Below, piece after piece: positions 18,310-26,611 of a DNA stretch of 64,000 nt. The position numbers and the translations under genes are program-made. The notes under the pieces were generated by a model, which ran no database searches, was not told the origin of the DNA, and saw nothing but the letters and a program-made list of their open reading frames with translations. Source of the DNA: Acrocarpospora phusangensis (GTDB taxonomy: Bacteria; Actinomycetota; Actinomycetes; Streptosporangiales; Streptosporangiaceae); assembly GCF_016862995.1 (NCBI RefSeq), contig NZ_BOOA01000035.1:1-64000 (forward strand). Reading direction: 5' to 3'. Within the stretch, counting starts at the first letter, position 1. Each line of letters opens with the position of its first letter.

Positions 18310-19077
18310 GTGACTGATCCACTGGCGGCGATCGCCGAAATGGTGCCGGAAGCCGTAGAAGAGGCACGTTCCGCCGTCGACCGGCTGTACCGGCATCGGG
18401 TGCTGCGGCGACGCGGGCCCGAGGTGTCGGCGGAGTCGGCTCTGCGCGGGGCGCGGGCGTCGGCGGCGCTGGACGGGGTCGAGGTGCCGCTGGGGTCGTT
18501 GCGGCAGGGGGAGGTCGCCGATGCGGTGGCGCAGGGGGCGCTGAGGGTGTCGGCGGAGCTGGGGCGTCTGGGGGGATTGTGGCGGAGTGCGCCGCGGCAG
18601 GCGCTGGCGCGGTTGCACGCGGTGGCGGCGGCCGGGGTGAGCGCTGAGCCTGGGCGTCCGAGGGGTGTGGACACGTCAGCCGATCCGCTCGGGCTGGGGG
18701 CGGCGCCGGGAGCCGAGGAGGTGTCGGTGCGGCTGGGGGCGCTGGCCGAACTGCTGGCTTCGTCGAAGGCGCCGGCGGTGGTGCTCGGGGCGATCGTTCA
18801 CGCGGAGCTGGTGGTGCTGCGGCCGTTCGGGACGATGGACGGGGTGGTGGCGCGGGCGGCGGAACGCTTGACGCTGATCGAGCACGGGCTGGATCCGAAG
18901 AGCCTTGTGGTGGTGGAGATGGGGCATCTGGAGTTGGGCGAGGGGTACGCGGAGGGGCTTCGGGGGTATCTGCGGGGGACGCGGGAGGGTGTGGGGGGAT
19001 GGGTGTCGCATTGCGCGCAGGCGATCGTGCTCGGGGCGCGCGAGACCACCGCGATCTGTGAGGCGCTGTCCCGCTGA
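18310..19077 (+). CDS. Fic-like protein with degenerate active-site motif
   Basis: A 255-residue protein related to the Fic/DOC fold. The Fic core would normally read HPFx[D/E]GNGRxxR; here the corresponding stretch is VLRPFGTMDGVVARAA, with Arg in place of the catalytic His and the GNGR loop lost. It is therefore unlikely to transfer AMP from ATP and may be a structural or regulatory remnant. It is divergent from acs, with GTG as start. Some annotations call this family oxidoreductase, with no support in the sequence. Confidence 0.7.
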   Translation: MTDPLAAIAEMVPEAVEEARSAVDRLYRHRVLRRRGPEVSAESALRGARASAALDGVEVPLGSLRQGEVADAVAQGALRVSAELGRLGGLWRSAPRQALARLHAVAAAGVSAEPGRPRGVDTSADPLGLGAAPGAEEVSVRLGALAELLASSKAPAVVLGAIVHAELVVLRPFGTMDGVVARAAERLTLIEHGLDPKSLVVVEMGHLELGEGYAEGLRGYLRGTREGVGGWVSHCAQAIVLGARETTAICEALSR

Positions 19078-19194
19078 GTTACAGGTCGAGTGGATCAACC
19101 AGGGACGTGGTGGCGGTGGCGGTCGGCGTCGTGGCGAAGGCGCCGAGTTTGCTTCGGATGTCGTGGTTGCCGGGGTTCTCCCGCCCACCCACCC

Positions 19195-19237
19195 TTGCGG
19201 GCTTCGCCCGGGCCCGGCTCTTGCGGGCTTCGCCCGG
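19195..19237. repeat. two 17-base direct repeats forming hairpins
   Basis: TTGCGGGCTTCGCCCGG occurs at 19195-19211 and 19221-19237. Each copy folds into a CGGGC/GCCCG hairpin with a TTC loop. They lie 120-160 bases downstream of the Fic-like gene and could act in termination or simply be repeats typical of GC-rich spacers. Confidence 0.6.
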
Positions 19238-19497
19238 CCCCTGGCTTGGGCTTCAGGGGCCTGACGGGCTGTCTGGGTGTTCATTGAAGCGCTGTCCCGG
19301 TGATCTCCCCCGGTCGGAGAGGGGGCGCCTGGGCGTGGGGGCGCTGTCCGGGTGACGTCCGGATGGCCATCGCCGGTGCTCTTGGGCGCTGTGCGGGGGG
19401 ATCCGCCGGAGTGAATGTTCCGCAGTGGTGAGGAACCTGTGGCCTGTGAGGGCCGCTGCCGCTAGGCTCCGGGGGAGAGATTCGGACAAAAGCTGAC

Positions 19498-19519
19498 GGC
19501 GTCCCTGGAATGGGACGCC
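19498..19519. terminator. 8-bp hairpin in spacer
   Basis: A perfect 8-bp stem (GGCGTCCC, GGGACGCC) with a 6-base loop. There is no T run. It might end transcription from the Fic-like gene, but the distance of 420 bases makes this uncertain. Confidence 0.3.
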
Positions 19520-19750
19520 GCCGCCAGTACGTCAAACCGGGTTACCAAGCGTGCACCTTTATCTGTCTAGCGGGGCAAGCCCGTGTCGACACGCCTCCCG
19601 CGGCTGGTCGCGCGTGGGTACCCGGAAGCCGTACCCGGACACCTAGTCCGTGTCACCTTTCTACGTCGGATCCCTGCACTTGGGAACCCCTTGGAGCAAG
19701 ACCTTTACCGGACCGGGGAGCAAGGTTGCTGACACAGCTGATCTGTTTTG

Positions 19751-19780
19751 TTACACATTGCGGCAATGGATCGGTATAGT
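19751..19780 (+). promoter_or_regulatory. sigma-70-type promoter
   Basis: TTACAC (19751-19756) and TATAGT (19775-19780) are separated by 18 bases inside the lowest-GC stretch of this region. Transcription would begin near 19787 and run toward the 6C RNA and the ssd/cpaE-like gene. It may serve a long leader transcript or an unrecognised RNA. Confidence 0.5.
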
Positions 19781-20004
19781 GAGCAATGATCACGGACTGT
19801 GATTGATTGGCGCAATCGAACTTCTGACAACCGAGCAAGCTCCCGCGAAAAAATCTGGCGCAAATTGCAGATTGCTCCTCGACGAAACTCGCGTGGATCG
19901 GGCAGCATACGGTGGTATCTCCCAGTGTGGGAGTGACTGCGTACAGGGTGGCTATCCAAGTCCCTTGCCATGCCCTGGTTAACTGATGAAAGCTTTCTTC
20001 TGAA

Positions 20005-20086
20005 ACGGGACCGGCTCTACCCCCCCGGAGCCGGACCGGTCGGCGACCCCCGCTCTCCCCCCCGGCGGGGGTCGCCTTTTTTCTTG
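20005..20086 (+). ncRNA. 6C small RNA
   Basis: Two adjacent hairpins each carry a run of seven C in the loop. Hairpin 1 has arms CCGGCTC (20011-20017) and GAGCCGG (20028-20034). Hairpin 2 has perfect 12-bp arms GGCGACCCCCGC (20042-20053) and GCGGGGGTCGCC (20065-20076) and is followed by TTTTTTCTT, so it is also a Rho-independent terminator. This is the defining structure of the actinobacterial 6C RNA (B11 in M. tuberculosis), which acts on GC-rich mRNAs through its C loops. Its site before the ssd/cpaE-like gene matches the mycobacterial location beside Rv3660c. The 5' end is estimated. Confidence 0.9.
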
Positions 20087-20214
20087 ACGCGACCCCAACA
20101 CCCTCGGTCGGATCTCCCGGTTGCAGCGAGATGAAATTGTTATCTTTGGTGTGTCCAGTTTGTGGGTCTAGGTCGGGGTTGAGCGGCTGCGGTGCAGTGA
20201 GCGCGGCGCGTAGG

Positions 20215-20370
20215 ACAACGACCGGGGGGATGGCCTGCCGGGCAATGGGCGGGGGATAGCCCGTAGGGCAAATGGTCGGGGCGGCCGGTAGGGCAATGGG
20301 TGGCCCGCAGGGCCAGAGGCCTGGACTGGCCGCAGGGCCAGAGGCCTGGGCGGCCCGCAGGGCAATGAAG
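20215..20370. repeat. imperfect G-rich repeats
   Basis: The 20-mer CCGCAGGGCCAGAGGCCTGG occurs at 20305-20324 and 20330-20349. A shorter word, AGGGCAATG with small variations, recurs four times between 20238 and 20365. Many copies fold locally (GGCC/GGCC). No protein is encoded. The repeats lie between the 6C RNA and the DnaA-box-like sites. Confidence 0.65.
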
Positions 20371-20399
20371 GGTGGGCGGGTGGGAGAACCACCCCAAGG

Positions 20400-20426
20400 T
20401 TTTCCACAGAACCCGAGTTATCCACA
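20400..20426 (+). promoter_or_regulatory. two DnaA-box-like 9-mers upstream of the ssd/cpaE-like gene
   Basis: TTTTCCACA (20400-20408) and TTATCCACA (20418-20426) lie 9 bases apart, about 76 bases before the ssd-like ATG. The second is a perfect match to the bacterial DnaA-box consensus. They could couple expression of this septum-site-type protein to replication. Binding is inferred only. Confidence 0.45.
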
Positions 20427-20501
20427 ACCCGCCCCCCAAGCCCCCACCACCCCAAGAAATTCTCGCAAGGTGGTCTCCCTCACTCCGGACGGAGACCCCC
20501 C

Positions 20502-21557
20502 ATGCAACGCCCACTGGCCATCACCGACGACCAAGACCTACTCGACGACCTCCTGCGCATAGCCGCCGCAGCCGGCGTCGAACTGGACGTGACCCATGTC
20601 GCCTCCCGCGCAAGACCCCAATGGCGTACCGCCCCCCTCATCGTCGTAGGCACCGACCTGGCCGACGACCTAGCAGCCACCGCCCCACCCCCACGCCAGA
20701 ACGTCCTCCTGGTAACCCGCACCCCCGACGACCCCACCAGCTGGCGCAAATGCGTAGCCGTAGGCGCCCAAACCGTCCTGGAACTCCCCGCAGAAGAACG
20801 CCTCCTGGTCGCAGAATTCGCAGACGCTACCGAACCCTCCACCCGCTCCGGAACCGTCATCTGCGTAACCGGCGGCCGCGGCGGCGCAGGAGCCACCGTG
20901 CTCTCCGCCTCCTTGGCGCTCTCCGCCTCCCGCACCGGCCTCCGCACCCTCCTGGTAGACGCCGACCCCCTCGGCGGCGGCATCGACGTCGTCCTGGGCG
21001 AGGAGGACGCGATCGGCGCCCGCTGGCCCGACATCGTCGGCCGCGAGGGCCGGGTCAGCTACGCCGCCCTCCAACGCGCCCTCCCCACCTTCGGCGAACT
21101 CACCGTGCTCTCCTGGCACCGCGGCGAACCCATGCGCATCCCCCGCGAAGCCATGCGCGCCGTCCTGGACGCAGCCCGGCGCGGCTGCGACCTGGTCGTC
21201 GTCGACCTCCCCCGCCACGTGGACGAGGCCATCGCCGAAGCACTGGCCCGCGCCACGGCCACCCTCGTCCTCATCCATGCCGACGTCAGGGGCGTACTGG
21301 CCGCCGCCCAGACCCTGGCCACCCTCCGCCCCCACACCGGCGACCTGAGAGCCGTCATCCGCCCAGGCACCCTCGACCCCGACATCGTGGCCACCTCCCT
21401 CGGCATCACCGGCGGCCTCGTCTGCCCCCAGCAGCGCGGCCTGACCCAGGCCCTCGACCGCGGCCTCGCCCCACCTCTGGGCCGCACCCCCCTCGGCAAG
21501 TTCTGCACCACCCTCCTCGACACCCTGGGAGCCACCCGTGACCCAGACGGCCGATGA
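20502..21557 (+). CDS. CpaE/Ssd-like septum-site/secretion ParA-family protein
   Basis: A 351-residue protein with an N-terminal receiver-like part and a C-terminal MinD/ParA-type ATPase fold. The P-loop is degenerate: GGRGGAGATVLSASLA lacks the signature and catalytic lysines of MinD, while the switch VDADPLGGGIDVVLG is kept. This matches Rv3660c (Ssd) of M. tuberculosis and CpaE-type proteins that place pilus secretion machinery and affect septation. The 3' end overlaps the CpaF-type ATPase gene by 20 bases, so the two are one operon of the Tad/Flp pilus system. Confidence 0.85.
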   Translation: MQRPLAITDDQDLLDDLLRIAAAAGVELDVTHVASRARPQWRTAPLIVVGTDLADDLAATAPPPRQNVLLVTRTPDDPTSWRKCVAVGAQTVLELPAEERLLVAEFADATEPSTRSGTVICVTGGRGGAGATVLSASLALSASRTGLRTLLVDADPLGGGIDVVLGEEDAIGARWPDIVGREGRVSYAALQRALPTFGELTVLSWHRGEPMRIPREAMRAVLDAARRGCDLVVVDLPRHVDEAIAEALARATATLVLIHADVRGVLAAAQTLATLRPHTGDLRAVIRPGTLDPDIVATSLGITGGLVCPQQRGLTQALDRGLAPPLGRTPLGKFCTTLLDTLGATRDPDGR

Positions 21558-22392
21558 GCCCACCGGCGTACCCAAGGCCGCTCCCGAACTGGTGGAAGCC
21601 GTCCGCGTACGCCTTGCCAGAACGGGCGCCCAGCCGACCCCGGCCCGGGTCGCGGCCGCGTTGCGCGCCGAACGCGCCATGCTCGGCGACGCCGAAGTCC
21701 TCGCCATCGCCCGTACGCTGCGCGCCGACCTCATCGGCGCCGGCCCCCTGGAAGCCCTCCTGGCCGCACCCGGCGTCACCGACGTCCTCGTCAACGGCCC
21801 CCACGACGTCTGGATCGACGACGGCACCGGCCTCCGCCGGACGACCGTCACCTTCCCCTCAGACGACGACGTCCGCCGTCTGGCCCAGCGCCTCGCCGCC
21901 GCCGCCGGCCGCCGCCTCGACGACGCCTCCCCCTACGTGGACGCCCGTCTCCCCGGCGGCGTACGGCTCCATGCCGTCCTCCCCCCGATCGCCGCCGAAG
22001 CCACCTGCCTCTCCCTCCGCCTCCCACCCCGCCACACTTTTACCCTGGAACAACTCGTCCCCGGCCCTGCCGCCACCATCCTCCGAGCGATCATGGCCGC
22101 CCGCCTCGCCTTCCTGATCACAGGCGGCACCGGAACCGGCAAAACCACCCTGCTCTCCGCGATGCTCTCCCTGGCCACCCCCGGCGAACGCCTCCTCCTG
22201 GTGGAAGACTCCGCCGAACTCCGCCCCCACCACCCTCACGTGGTCCGCCTCGAAGCCCGCCCGCCCAACCTCGAAGGCATCGGCGGCGTCACCCTTCGAG
22301 ACCTCGTCCGCCAAGCCCTCCGCATGCGCCCCGACCGCCTGGTCGTCGGCGAAGTACGAGGCCCAGAGGTAGTTGAGCCGATAAGCAAATAA
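21538..22392 (+). CDS. TadA/CpaF secretion ATPase, 5' fragment truncated by the prophage
   Basis: The first 284 codons of a type II/IV secretion (Tad pilus) ATPase. Visible are the N-terminal domain, Walker [10 protein letters not shown] (residues 196-204), the Asp box [10 protein letters not shown], and Walker [11 protein letters not shown]. Homologues go on with about 100 more residues after GEVRGxEV; here the similarity stops at that point and four unrelated codons (PISK) lead to a stop. The prophage boundary falls there. The product lacks the C-terminal part of the ATPase and is probably inactive in the lysogen. The missing 3' part should lie at attR, outside the window. Confidence 0.88.
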   Translation: MTQTADEPTGVPKAAPELVEAVRVRLARTGAQPTPARVAAALRAERAMLGDAEVLAIARTLRADLIGAGPLEALLAAPGVTDVLVNGPHDVWIDDGTGLRRTTVTFPSDDDVRRLAQRLAAAAGRRLDDASPYVDARLPGGVRLHAVLPPIAAEATCLSLRLPPRHTFTLEQLVPGPAATILRAIMAARLAFLITGGTGTGKTTLLSAMLSLATPGERLLLVEDSAELRPHHPHVVRLEARPPNLEGIGGVTLRDLVRQALRMRPDRLVVGEVRGPEVVEPISK

Positions 22393-22410
22393 ACACCTAT
22401 ACTTCTGGTC
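22362..22410. other. attL junction of the prophage
   Basis: CpaF coding similarity ends at about 22375 within GAGGTAGTTGAG, and phage-type AT-richer sequence begins and leads directly to the integrase gene at 22411. The exact crossover dinucleotide cannot be fixed without attR or the uninterrupted host gene. Confidence 0.65.
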
Positions 22411-23871
22411 ATGGTCTCCTCAGCCTTAGGTCGCGCGATCGTCAAGGCCGCCTGCATCTACTGCCGGCTCTCCTACGCCCCCGACGGATCGGTGGAGAAG
22501 GTTGAGCGGCAAGAAACTGATGGTCGCGCGGTGGCGGAACGGCTCGGCTGGCCGGTGTGCTGTGTCTTCAGCGACAACAACAAGTCCGCTTGGCAGCGCA
22601 CCCGCAAGCGCGCCGACTGGGACCGGATGCTTACGACCCTCACGCCGGATGCGTCACACTCCCATGACGCGATCATCGTCTATCACGGGGACCGGCTCAT
22701 TCGGCAGCCGTGGGATCTGGAGTTGTTGCTGCAACTCGCAGATGACCAGCACCTCCACCTGGCCAGCGCGTCCGGGGTCCGCGACCTGATGAGCGAAGAC
22801 GATCGTTTCATCCTGCGCATCGAGGCCGCCCAGGCATGCAAGGCCAGCGCCGACACGTCGCGCCGGGTCAAGCGCGGATGGAAGGCCAACGCCGAGCAGG
22901 GCAAGCCGATCGGGGGCGGGAAGAGAGCCTTCGGCTGGGGCGTCCCGACCGGCAGGACTGGGCGGACCGGGATGCCCATCTACGACATGACGCAACCGGT
23001 CCCCAGCGAGCGGGCTGTTCTACGAGAAGCCGTCGAACGACTGATGGCCGGCCAGTCGCAGGGCGGCGTCGTGGCGTGGATGTCCAGCGTCTCGACCACC
23101 ACGGGCGGAAAGCCGTGGACGTGGCGAGCGCTCCAGCACCTCCTTGAGGCGCCCCGGATCGCGGGTATGGTCCGCGCCGACGGCGTCCTGTACAAGGCCT
23201 CCTGGACGGGTGTGGTCACCCCAGAGGAGTGGGAGGACCTCAAGTTCGTGCTCAAGGAGCGGAGTGCCGGCTACGACTACCACGGCCGGGAGCGACGCTA
23301 CCTGCTGTCCGGGATCGCCGAATGCTGCAACTGCGAGACTCACATGCGGACCAAGCCGGTCGGCGGGCGAAATCGCAAGAACACACGCCTGTACCACTGC
23401 TGGAATCCGGCGTGCGCGAAGAAGGTGTCCAGGAACGTCGCGCACCTGGACGCCTACGTGAAATGGCGGGTGCTGACGGTCTTGGGCGACCCTGGGATCC
23501 TGGACGGAATCCTGGTCAAGGATCCCGGGGTGGCGGCGGAGATAGTCACCCTGGAGCGGCGCCGAGACGAGTTGAAGCTGGCGTTCGCGAAGCTCGCCGA
23601 CCATCCCGACCTGGACCCGATGGTCCTCGCCGGGCAGCTCACCAGGATCGGCTCCCGCATCCAGGAGGCGCGAGCTCGGCAGACCTCCAGCGAGCGGGAA
23701 CGGCTGCTGGCCCGGATGCACGGGATCGACGACGAGGGCTGGGAGGACACCCCCCTGGATGTGCGCTCCGCAACGGTGCGGGCGCTGTTCCGCGTGGTCG
23801 TCCTCCCAGCGACGTGGAGGGGTCCCGGGTTCGACCCGGACAGCGTCCAGTTGATCCGCGTAACCACGTAA
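22411..23871 (+). CDS. int: large serine recombinase (phage integrase)
   Basis: A 486-residue large serine integrase. The catalytic domain has YCRLS with nucleophile Ser21, the [14 protein letters not shown] region and an [20 protein letters not shown] helix that links to the recombinase domain. The DNA-binding part includes a zinc-ribbon (CCNC, then CWNPAC) and a coiled coil rich in Arg/Glu near residues 385-430. It joins attP with attB in the host cpaF gene. Start ATG at 22411 lies 20 bases past the predicted att core, the usual placement. Confidence 0.95.
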   Translation: MVSSALGRAIVKAACIYCRLSYAPDGSVEKVERQETDGRAVAERLGWPVCCVFSDNNKSAWQRTRKRADWDRMLTTLTPDASHSHDAIIVYHGDRLIRQPWDLELLLQLADDQHLHLASASGVRDLMSEDDRFILRIEAAQACKASADTSRRVKRGWKANAEQGKPIGGGKRAFGWGVPTGRTGRTGMPIYDMTQPVPSERAVLREAVERLMAGQSQGGVVAWMSSVSTTTGGKPWTWRALQHLLEAPRIAGMVRADGVLYKASWTGVVTPEEWEDLKFVLKERSAGYDYHGRERRYLLSGIAECCNCETHMRTKPVGGRNRKNTRLYHCWNPACAKKVSRNVAHLDAYVKWRVLTVLGDPGILDGILVKDPGVAAEIVTLERRRDELKLAFAKLADHPDLDPMVLAGQLTRIGSRIQEARARQTSSERERLLARMHGIDDEGWEDTPLDVRSATVRALFRVVVLPATWRGPGFDPDSVQLIRVTT

Positions 23872-23935
23872 CAGCAGCTCAGAACAACGTATAGCAATAT
23901 GGCCATAGGCTTCGGACCGCCTGTAGCCGAATACG

Positions 23936-24376
23936 GTGCCGGGCGTGACCGTCGACCGAACCGCGTACGAGCCCATGTACCGGCAGGTCGCGCGCATCCT
24001 TCAAGAGCGGATCGACGAGGGCGCCTACCTGCCGGGGGAACTGCTGCCGTCGGAGCGGGAATTGGCGATCGGCATGGGCGCGAGCAAGGACACCATCCGG
24101 GATGGGTTGAAGGTCTTGCGCGCCCGCGGCCGGGTGGTCACTGTCAAGGGCGTGGGCACCAAGGTCGCTGCCCGGCATGAGGTTCAAGAGCATCAGATCC
24201 CGCCGGGAGCGAAGGTGACGGCGCGCATGCCGAGCCGGGCCGAACGCCGGCGGTTCAACATCCCCGAAGGCATACCGGTCCTGGTTGTCGAGAGCGCCGG
24301 GGAGCAGGTCGTGCTACCTGCTGATCGCGCGGTCCTGCGCGGTTCGGAGGAGTCAGAGACGAGGCGGGAATCGTAG
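23936..24376 (+). CDS. GntR-family regulator (short)
   Basis: A 146-residue regulator with a GntR winged HTH: YRQVARILQERIDEGAYLPG, LLPSERELAIGMGASKDTIR, then a short wing (VKGVGTKV). The C-terminal 70 residues are too short for a full UTRA domain and resemble the truncated sensors of phage and plasmid KorSA-type repressors. Starts are GTG at 23936 or 23945. Its place next to the integrase suggests control of integration or lysogeny. Confidence 0.82.
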   Translation: MPGVTVDRTAYEPMYRQVARILQERIDEGAYLPGELLPSERELAIGMGASKDTIRDGLKVLRARGRVVTVKGVGTKVAARHEVQEHQIPPGAKVTARMPSRAERRRFNIPEGIPVLVVESAGEQVVLPADRAVLRGSEESETRRES

Positions 24377-24919
24377 CCGTTCCACGCGCCTACGCCCCCG
24401 CCTTGAGCGGGTGACCCCGGGCAATTCACCTGTCCGGGGCCACCCGCGGGCCGCACCGCGTGCCGGAGGCGACCCCGGGCGGAGCGCCCGGCGACGCGGT
24501 GCGGCGGCCCGAGCGACCCTCGCCGATCACGTCAAAACGCGCGATCTCGGACATCGTAGATGTGGGCGGGACGGATGTCACCATCCTCTCTTCGGCACTT
24601 CTCACCACAATCCACCCTTACTTCTCGGTGAGAACTCCCTGGCTGTTCTCGGGCGCAGCGGACATGGATTTAGGACATCCGGTAGAAAATATGTTCGTCT
24701 CCGACTACATGTAGTAATCCCAGATGGGCGTACTGGTGAGTAGGAAGGAACCCATGCCTGCAACGGTCCACTAGGTGCCGACAAAAGATGCTTTCGCGTC
24801 ACGCTCGGACGACCTAAAGTGGTCCTTTGCGATGGCGACCCCGGGAAAAATCGTCCGATCGCACCGAAGGGACTGTCCTCTGTGGGGGAGGGACGATCTC
24901 GAAGAGAGCAAGGCGCCGA
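24377..24919. other. 540-base spacer without a clear gene
   Basis: The left part has a stem that could end gntR transcription. The middle (24590-24760) is AT-richer. A seven-codon frame at 24754-24774 follows GGAAGGAA but is too short to judge. No larger reading frame shows the codon usage of its neighbours. Confidence 0.5.
24411..24443 (+). terminator. hairpin downstream of the gntR-like gene
   Basis: Arms GTGACCCCGG (24411-24420) and CCGGGGCCAC (24434-24443) pair with one mismatch around a 13-base loop, 35 bases after the GntR stop codon. It is a plausible terminator without a T run. Confidence 0.45.
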
Positions 24920-25357
24920 ATGAAGCTGAGCAAGACGAACCCGTTGTCCGGGAAGACCCTCACTCTCATCTGGTGTGCGGCAGCAGTTCTGTGGGGAGCT
25001 GCCGTCATCGAACTCCTGGTCGGAGTGCCTAGCCGGGACATTCTGATCGTGGCCACGGCCGGGGCTCTGGCCTTGACCGTAATCGCGGGGGTTGCTGGGG
25101 TCGCGCTGTACGCGATCACCGCCTTCAGGCAGGCACAGTGCGATAACAGGGAGTACGTGAAAGGCGTCAGCGCCGACGCGGTGGCCGAGGTCAAGGAGGC
25201 CATCAAACACAACGCCCTGGAGGAGATGGTGGAACGGCTCGCCAGGGGAAACGCGCTGGCACACATCGATGCCACCAGGGCGTACGCGACCATGGAAGAC
25301 CAGGCACAGGAATGGCCCGACACAGGGCCCTTCTCCACCCGGCGCTTCACGGGATGA
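24920..25357 (+). CDS. small two-helix membrane protein
   Basis: A 145-residue protein with two membrane helices (about residues 14-35 and 42-69) and a soluble C-terminal region with acidic and amphipathic helices. The start MKLSKTNPL at 24920 is preferred because an upstream extension to 24827 is not protein-like. It sits between integrase and repressor and faces the repressor gene; prophages often carry superinfection-exclusion membrane proteins here, but no family is recognised. Confidence 0.6.
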   Translation: MKLSKTNPLSGKTLTLIWCAAAVLWGAAVIELLVGVPSRDILIVATAGALALTVIAGVAGVALYAITAFRQAQCDNREYVKGVSADAVAEVKEAIKHNALEEMVERLARGNALAHIDATRAYATMEDQAQEWPDTGPFSTRRFTG

Positions 25358-25385
25358 ACGACGTGGGGGAGACGGCGCAGGAGAT

Positions 25386-25853
25386 CTACCTCTTGCGCCG
25401 CTTCTCCTCAAGCACCGTCTCAAAGACGTTTCGGCGCATATTCGCGTAGATCACGAGGAGCCGGTTGCGAGTCTCCTCGGAGGTGTCGAGCTCAAGGATC
25501 TCTCGGGCGACCGGGTCGTTGACGATCTCGTCGCTCAGGTTGAGATCCTCGGGCCGGGCCAATCCGCGTTCGATCAGGAGGTCTCCGAGGGTGCGGGGTC
25601 CGGTCTGGTTCGCAACGGCCGGCTCGCCGCCCTCCTGGATCGCCGCGATGCTTCCGGGGGCCCACTGGAGCACCTCCTCCAGTTGGGCGTAGACCACGTC
25701 GCTGGCACCGACGAGTCCCGCGCGAATGTTCCGGAGGTGAGCTACGGAGATCCCGGCGCGCTTGGCGATCGTCTCCCAGCGCAAGCGTAGTTCGATTGCC
25801 CGCTTGGCCATCGCGTCCCCGAGCCGGGTGCGCGCAGGCGTCTCTCGCGCCAT
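25386..25853 (-). CDS. XRE-type repressor (candidate immunity repressor)
   Basis: A 155-residue DNA-binding protein with an HTH (ETIAKRAGISVAHLRNIRAG, about residues 27-46) followed by an acidic C-terminal region that may dimerise. Start ATG at 25853 has GGAGG before it and lies 28 bases from an operator-like repeat, while a longer reading to 25928 would run through that operator. It is divergent from a Cro-like gene, the classic layout of a phage lysogeny switch. Confidence 0.82.
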   Translation of the reverse strand: MARETPARTRLGDAMAKRAIELRLRWETIAKRAGISVAHLRNIRAGLVGASDVVYAQLEEVLQWAPGSIAAIQEGGEPAVANQTGPRTLGDLLIERGLARPEDLNLSDEIVNDPVAREILELDTSEETRNRLLVIYANMRRNVFETVLEEKRRKR

Positions 25854-25880
25854 CGGCTGGCCCTCCGGGAACATCGGCGG

Positions 25881-25993
25881 TTGCGCTATTGAGCGCACTG
25901 TATCGCACACTGCCTGCTCAGCAGCCATTCGGATGCCCCTCGCATAAGACTGTCAGGAAGAATCTAAAGCGCCATATTGCGCTACCCAGCGCT
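25881..25993. promoter_or_regulatory. operator cluster of the lysogeny switch
   Basis: Three GCGCT/AGCGC sites occur between the divergent regulators. O1 is TTGCGCTATTGAGCGC at 25881-25896. O2 is AGCGC at 25968-25972 and GCGCT at 25979-25983 around CATATT. O3 is the 6-base palindrome AGCGCT at 25988-25993. A half site TAGCG follows at 26001. They are likely binding sites for the repressor and the Cro-like protein. Confidence 0.7.
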
Positions 25994-26013
25994 ACTGCTC
26001 TAGCGTGTGGTCT

Positions 26014-26292
26014 ATGGCCGCAACGCGACGAACCAGGAGCCGGAGCCTCGCCCTCAACTTCGATGGCAGCCGCGCCCGCGAGACGCGGGAACGGCAGGGC
26101 TTGACGATCGCCAACCTTGCTGACCGGTGTGAACAGGCTGGGCAGCGCATCCACCACACCACCATCTATCGATGGGAAAACGGCACTTTCTGGCCCACTG
26201 CGCCGCGCCTGAAGGCTCTGGCCGAGGCGCTGGGAGTTTCGATCGACGACCTCTTGATCCCGTCGGGGGAGACCAGGGCGGAGTCTGCCTGA
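26014..26292 (+). CDS. XRE-family Cro-like regulator
   Basis: A 92-residue protein with an XRE HTH: RETRERQGLTIANLADRCEQ, THTTIYRWENGTF-like recognition helix (HHTTIYRWENGTFWP) and a LKALAEALGVSIDDLL end helix. It is divergent from the repressor and leads the early operon. ATG at 26014 is favoured; a GTG at 26005 is also possible. Confidence 0.85.
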   Translation: MAATRRTRSRSLALNFDGSRARETRERQGLTIANLADRCEQAGQRIHHTTIYRWENGTFWPTAPRLKALAEALGVSIDDLLIPSGETRAESA

Positions 26293-26303
26293 TGCGCGGA
26301 GCA

Positions 26304-26340
26304 GCGCTCAATAGCGCAACAGATACAGGTTTCTATCTGT
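26304..26340. promoter_or_regulatory. second operator copy and hairpin before the early operon
   Basis: GCGCTCAATAGCGCAA at 26304-26319 is the exact reverse complement of operator O1 at 25881-25896. It is followed by an inverted repeat with arms ACAGATA (26319-26325) and TATCTGT (26334-26340). The exact 16-base identity across 400 bases argues for a repressor site that also controls the early genes. Confidence 0.7.
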
Positions 26341-26350
26341 GGAGATCACA

Positions 26351-26527
26351 GTGAGACCGCCGCGCCTCTGCATGACCACCGAAGAGATCTGCCGCGCGGG
26401 CCGGGAGGACGGTGCCGCCGACGCTCCGCTCACCGATGAGGAGCGGATCCGCCTGGTGGCACTACTCGGCCCTTACATCAGGGCCTCGCTCGCCAAACGA
26501 GCTGTCCAGCGCAGCAACGCCGCCTGA
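26351..26527 (+). CDS. small phage protein
   Basis: A 58-residue protein starting at GTG 6 bases after GGAG; a start at 26339 is also open. It has a helical core EERIRLVALLGPYI and no recognised domain. Its place as first gene after the operator suggests an early function. Confidence 0.6.
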   Translation: MRPPRLCMTTEEICRAGREDGAADAPLTDEERIRLVALLGPYIRASLAKRAVQRSNAA

Positions 26528-26611
26528 ACTACGGCGGGCCCGCCGGTCGCACCCGGACGAGCCCGCAAATCCCCAGCTCAACCAATCCGTTCAACCAGAG
26601 AGGAGCCGGGA

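Larger units (their letters stand above)
19078..20501. other. 1.4-kb non-coding region
   Basis: No reading frame here has convincing codon usage or a recognisable domain. The left third carries GC-rich repeats that form short hairpins. A drop in GC at 19720-19960 contains a good promoter. A 6C-type RNA follows, then G-rich repeats and two DnaA-box-like sites ahead of the ssd/cpaE-like gene. Each is listed separately. Confidence 0.7.

Noticed and set aside
24754-24774. Seven-codon frame after GGAAGGAA as a leader peptide
   Set aside because: Too short to judge and no attenuator structure links it to the next gene.
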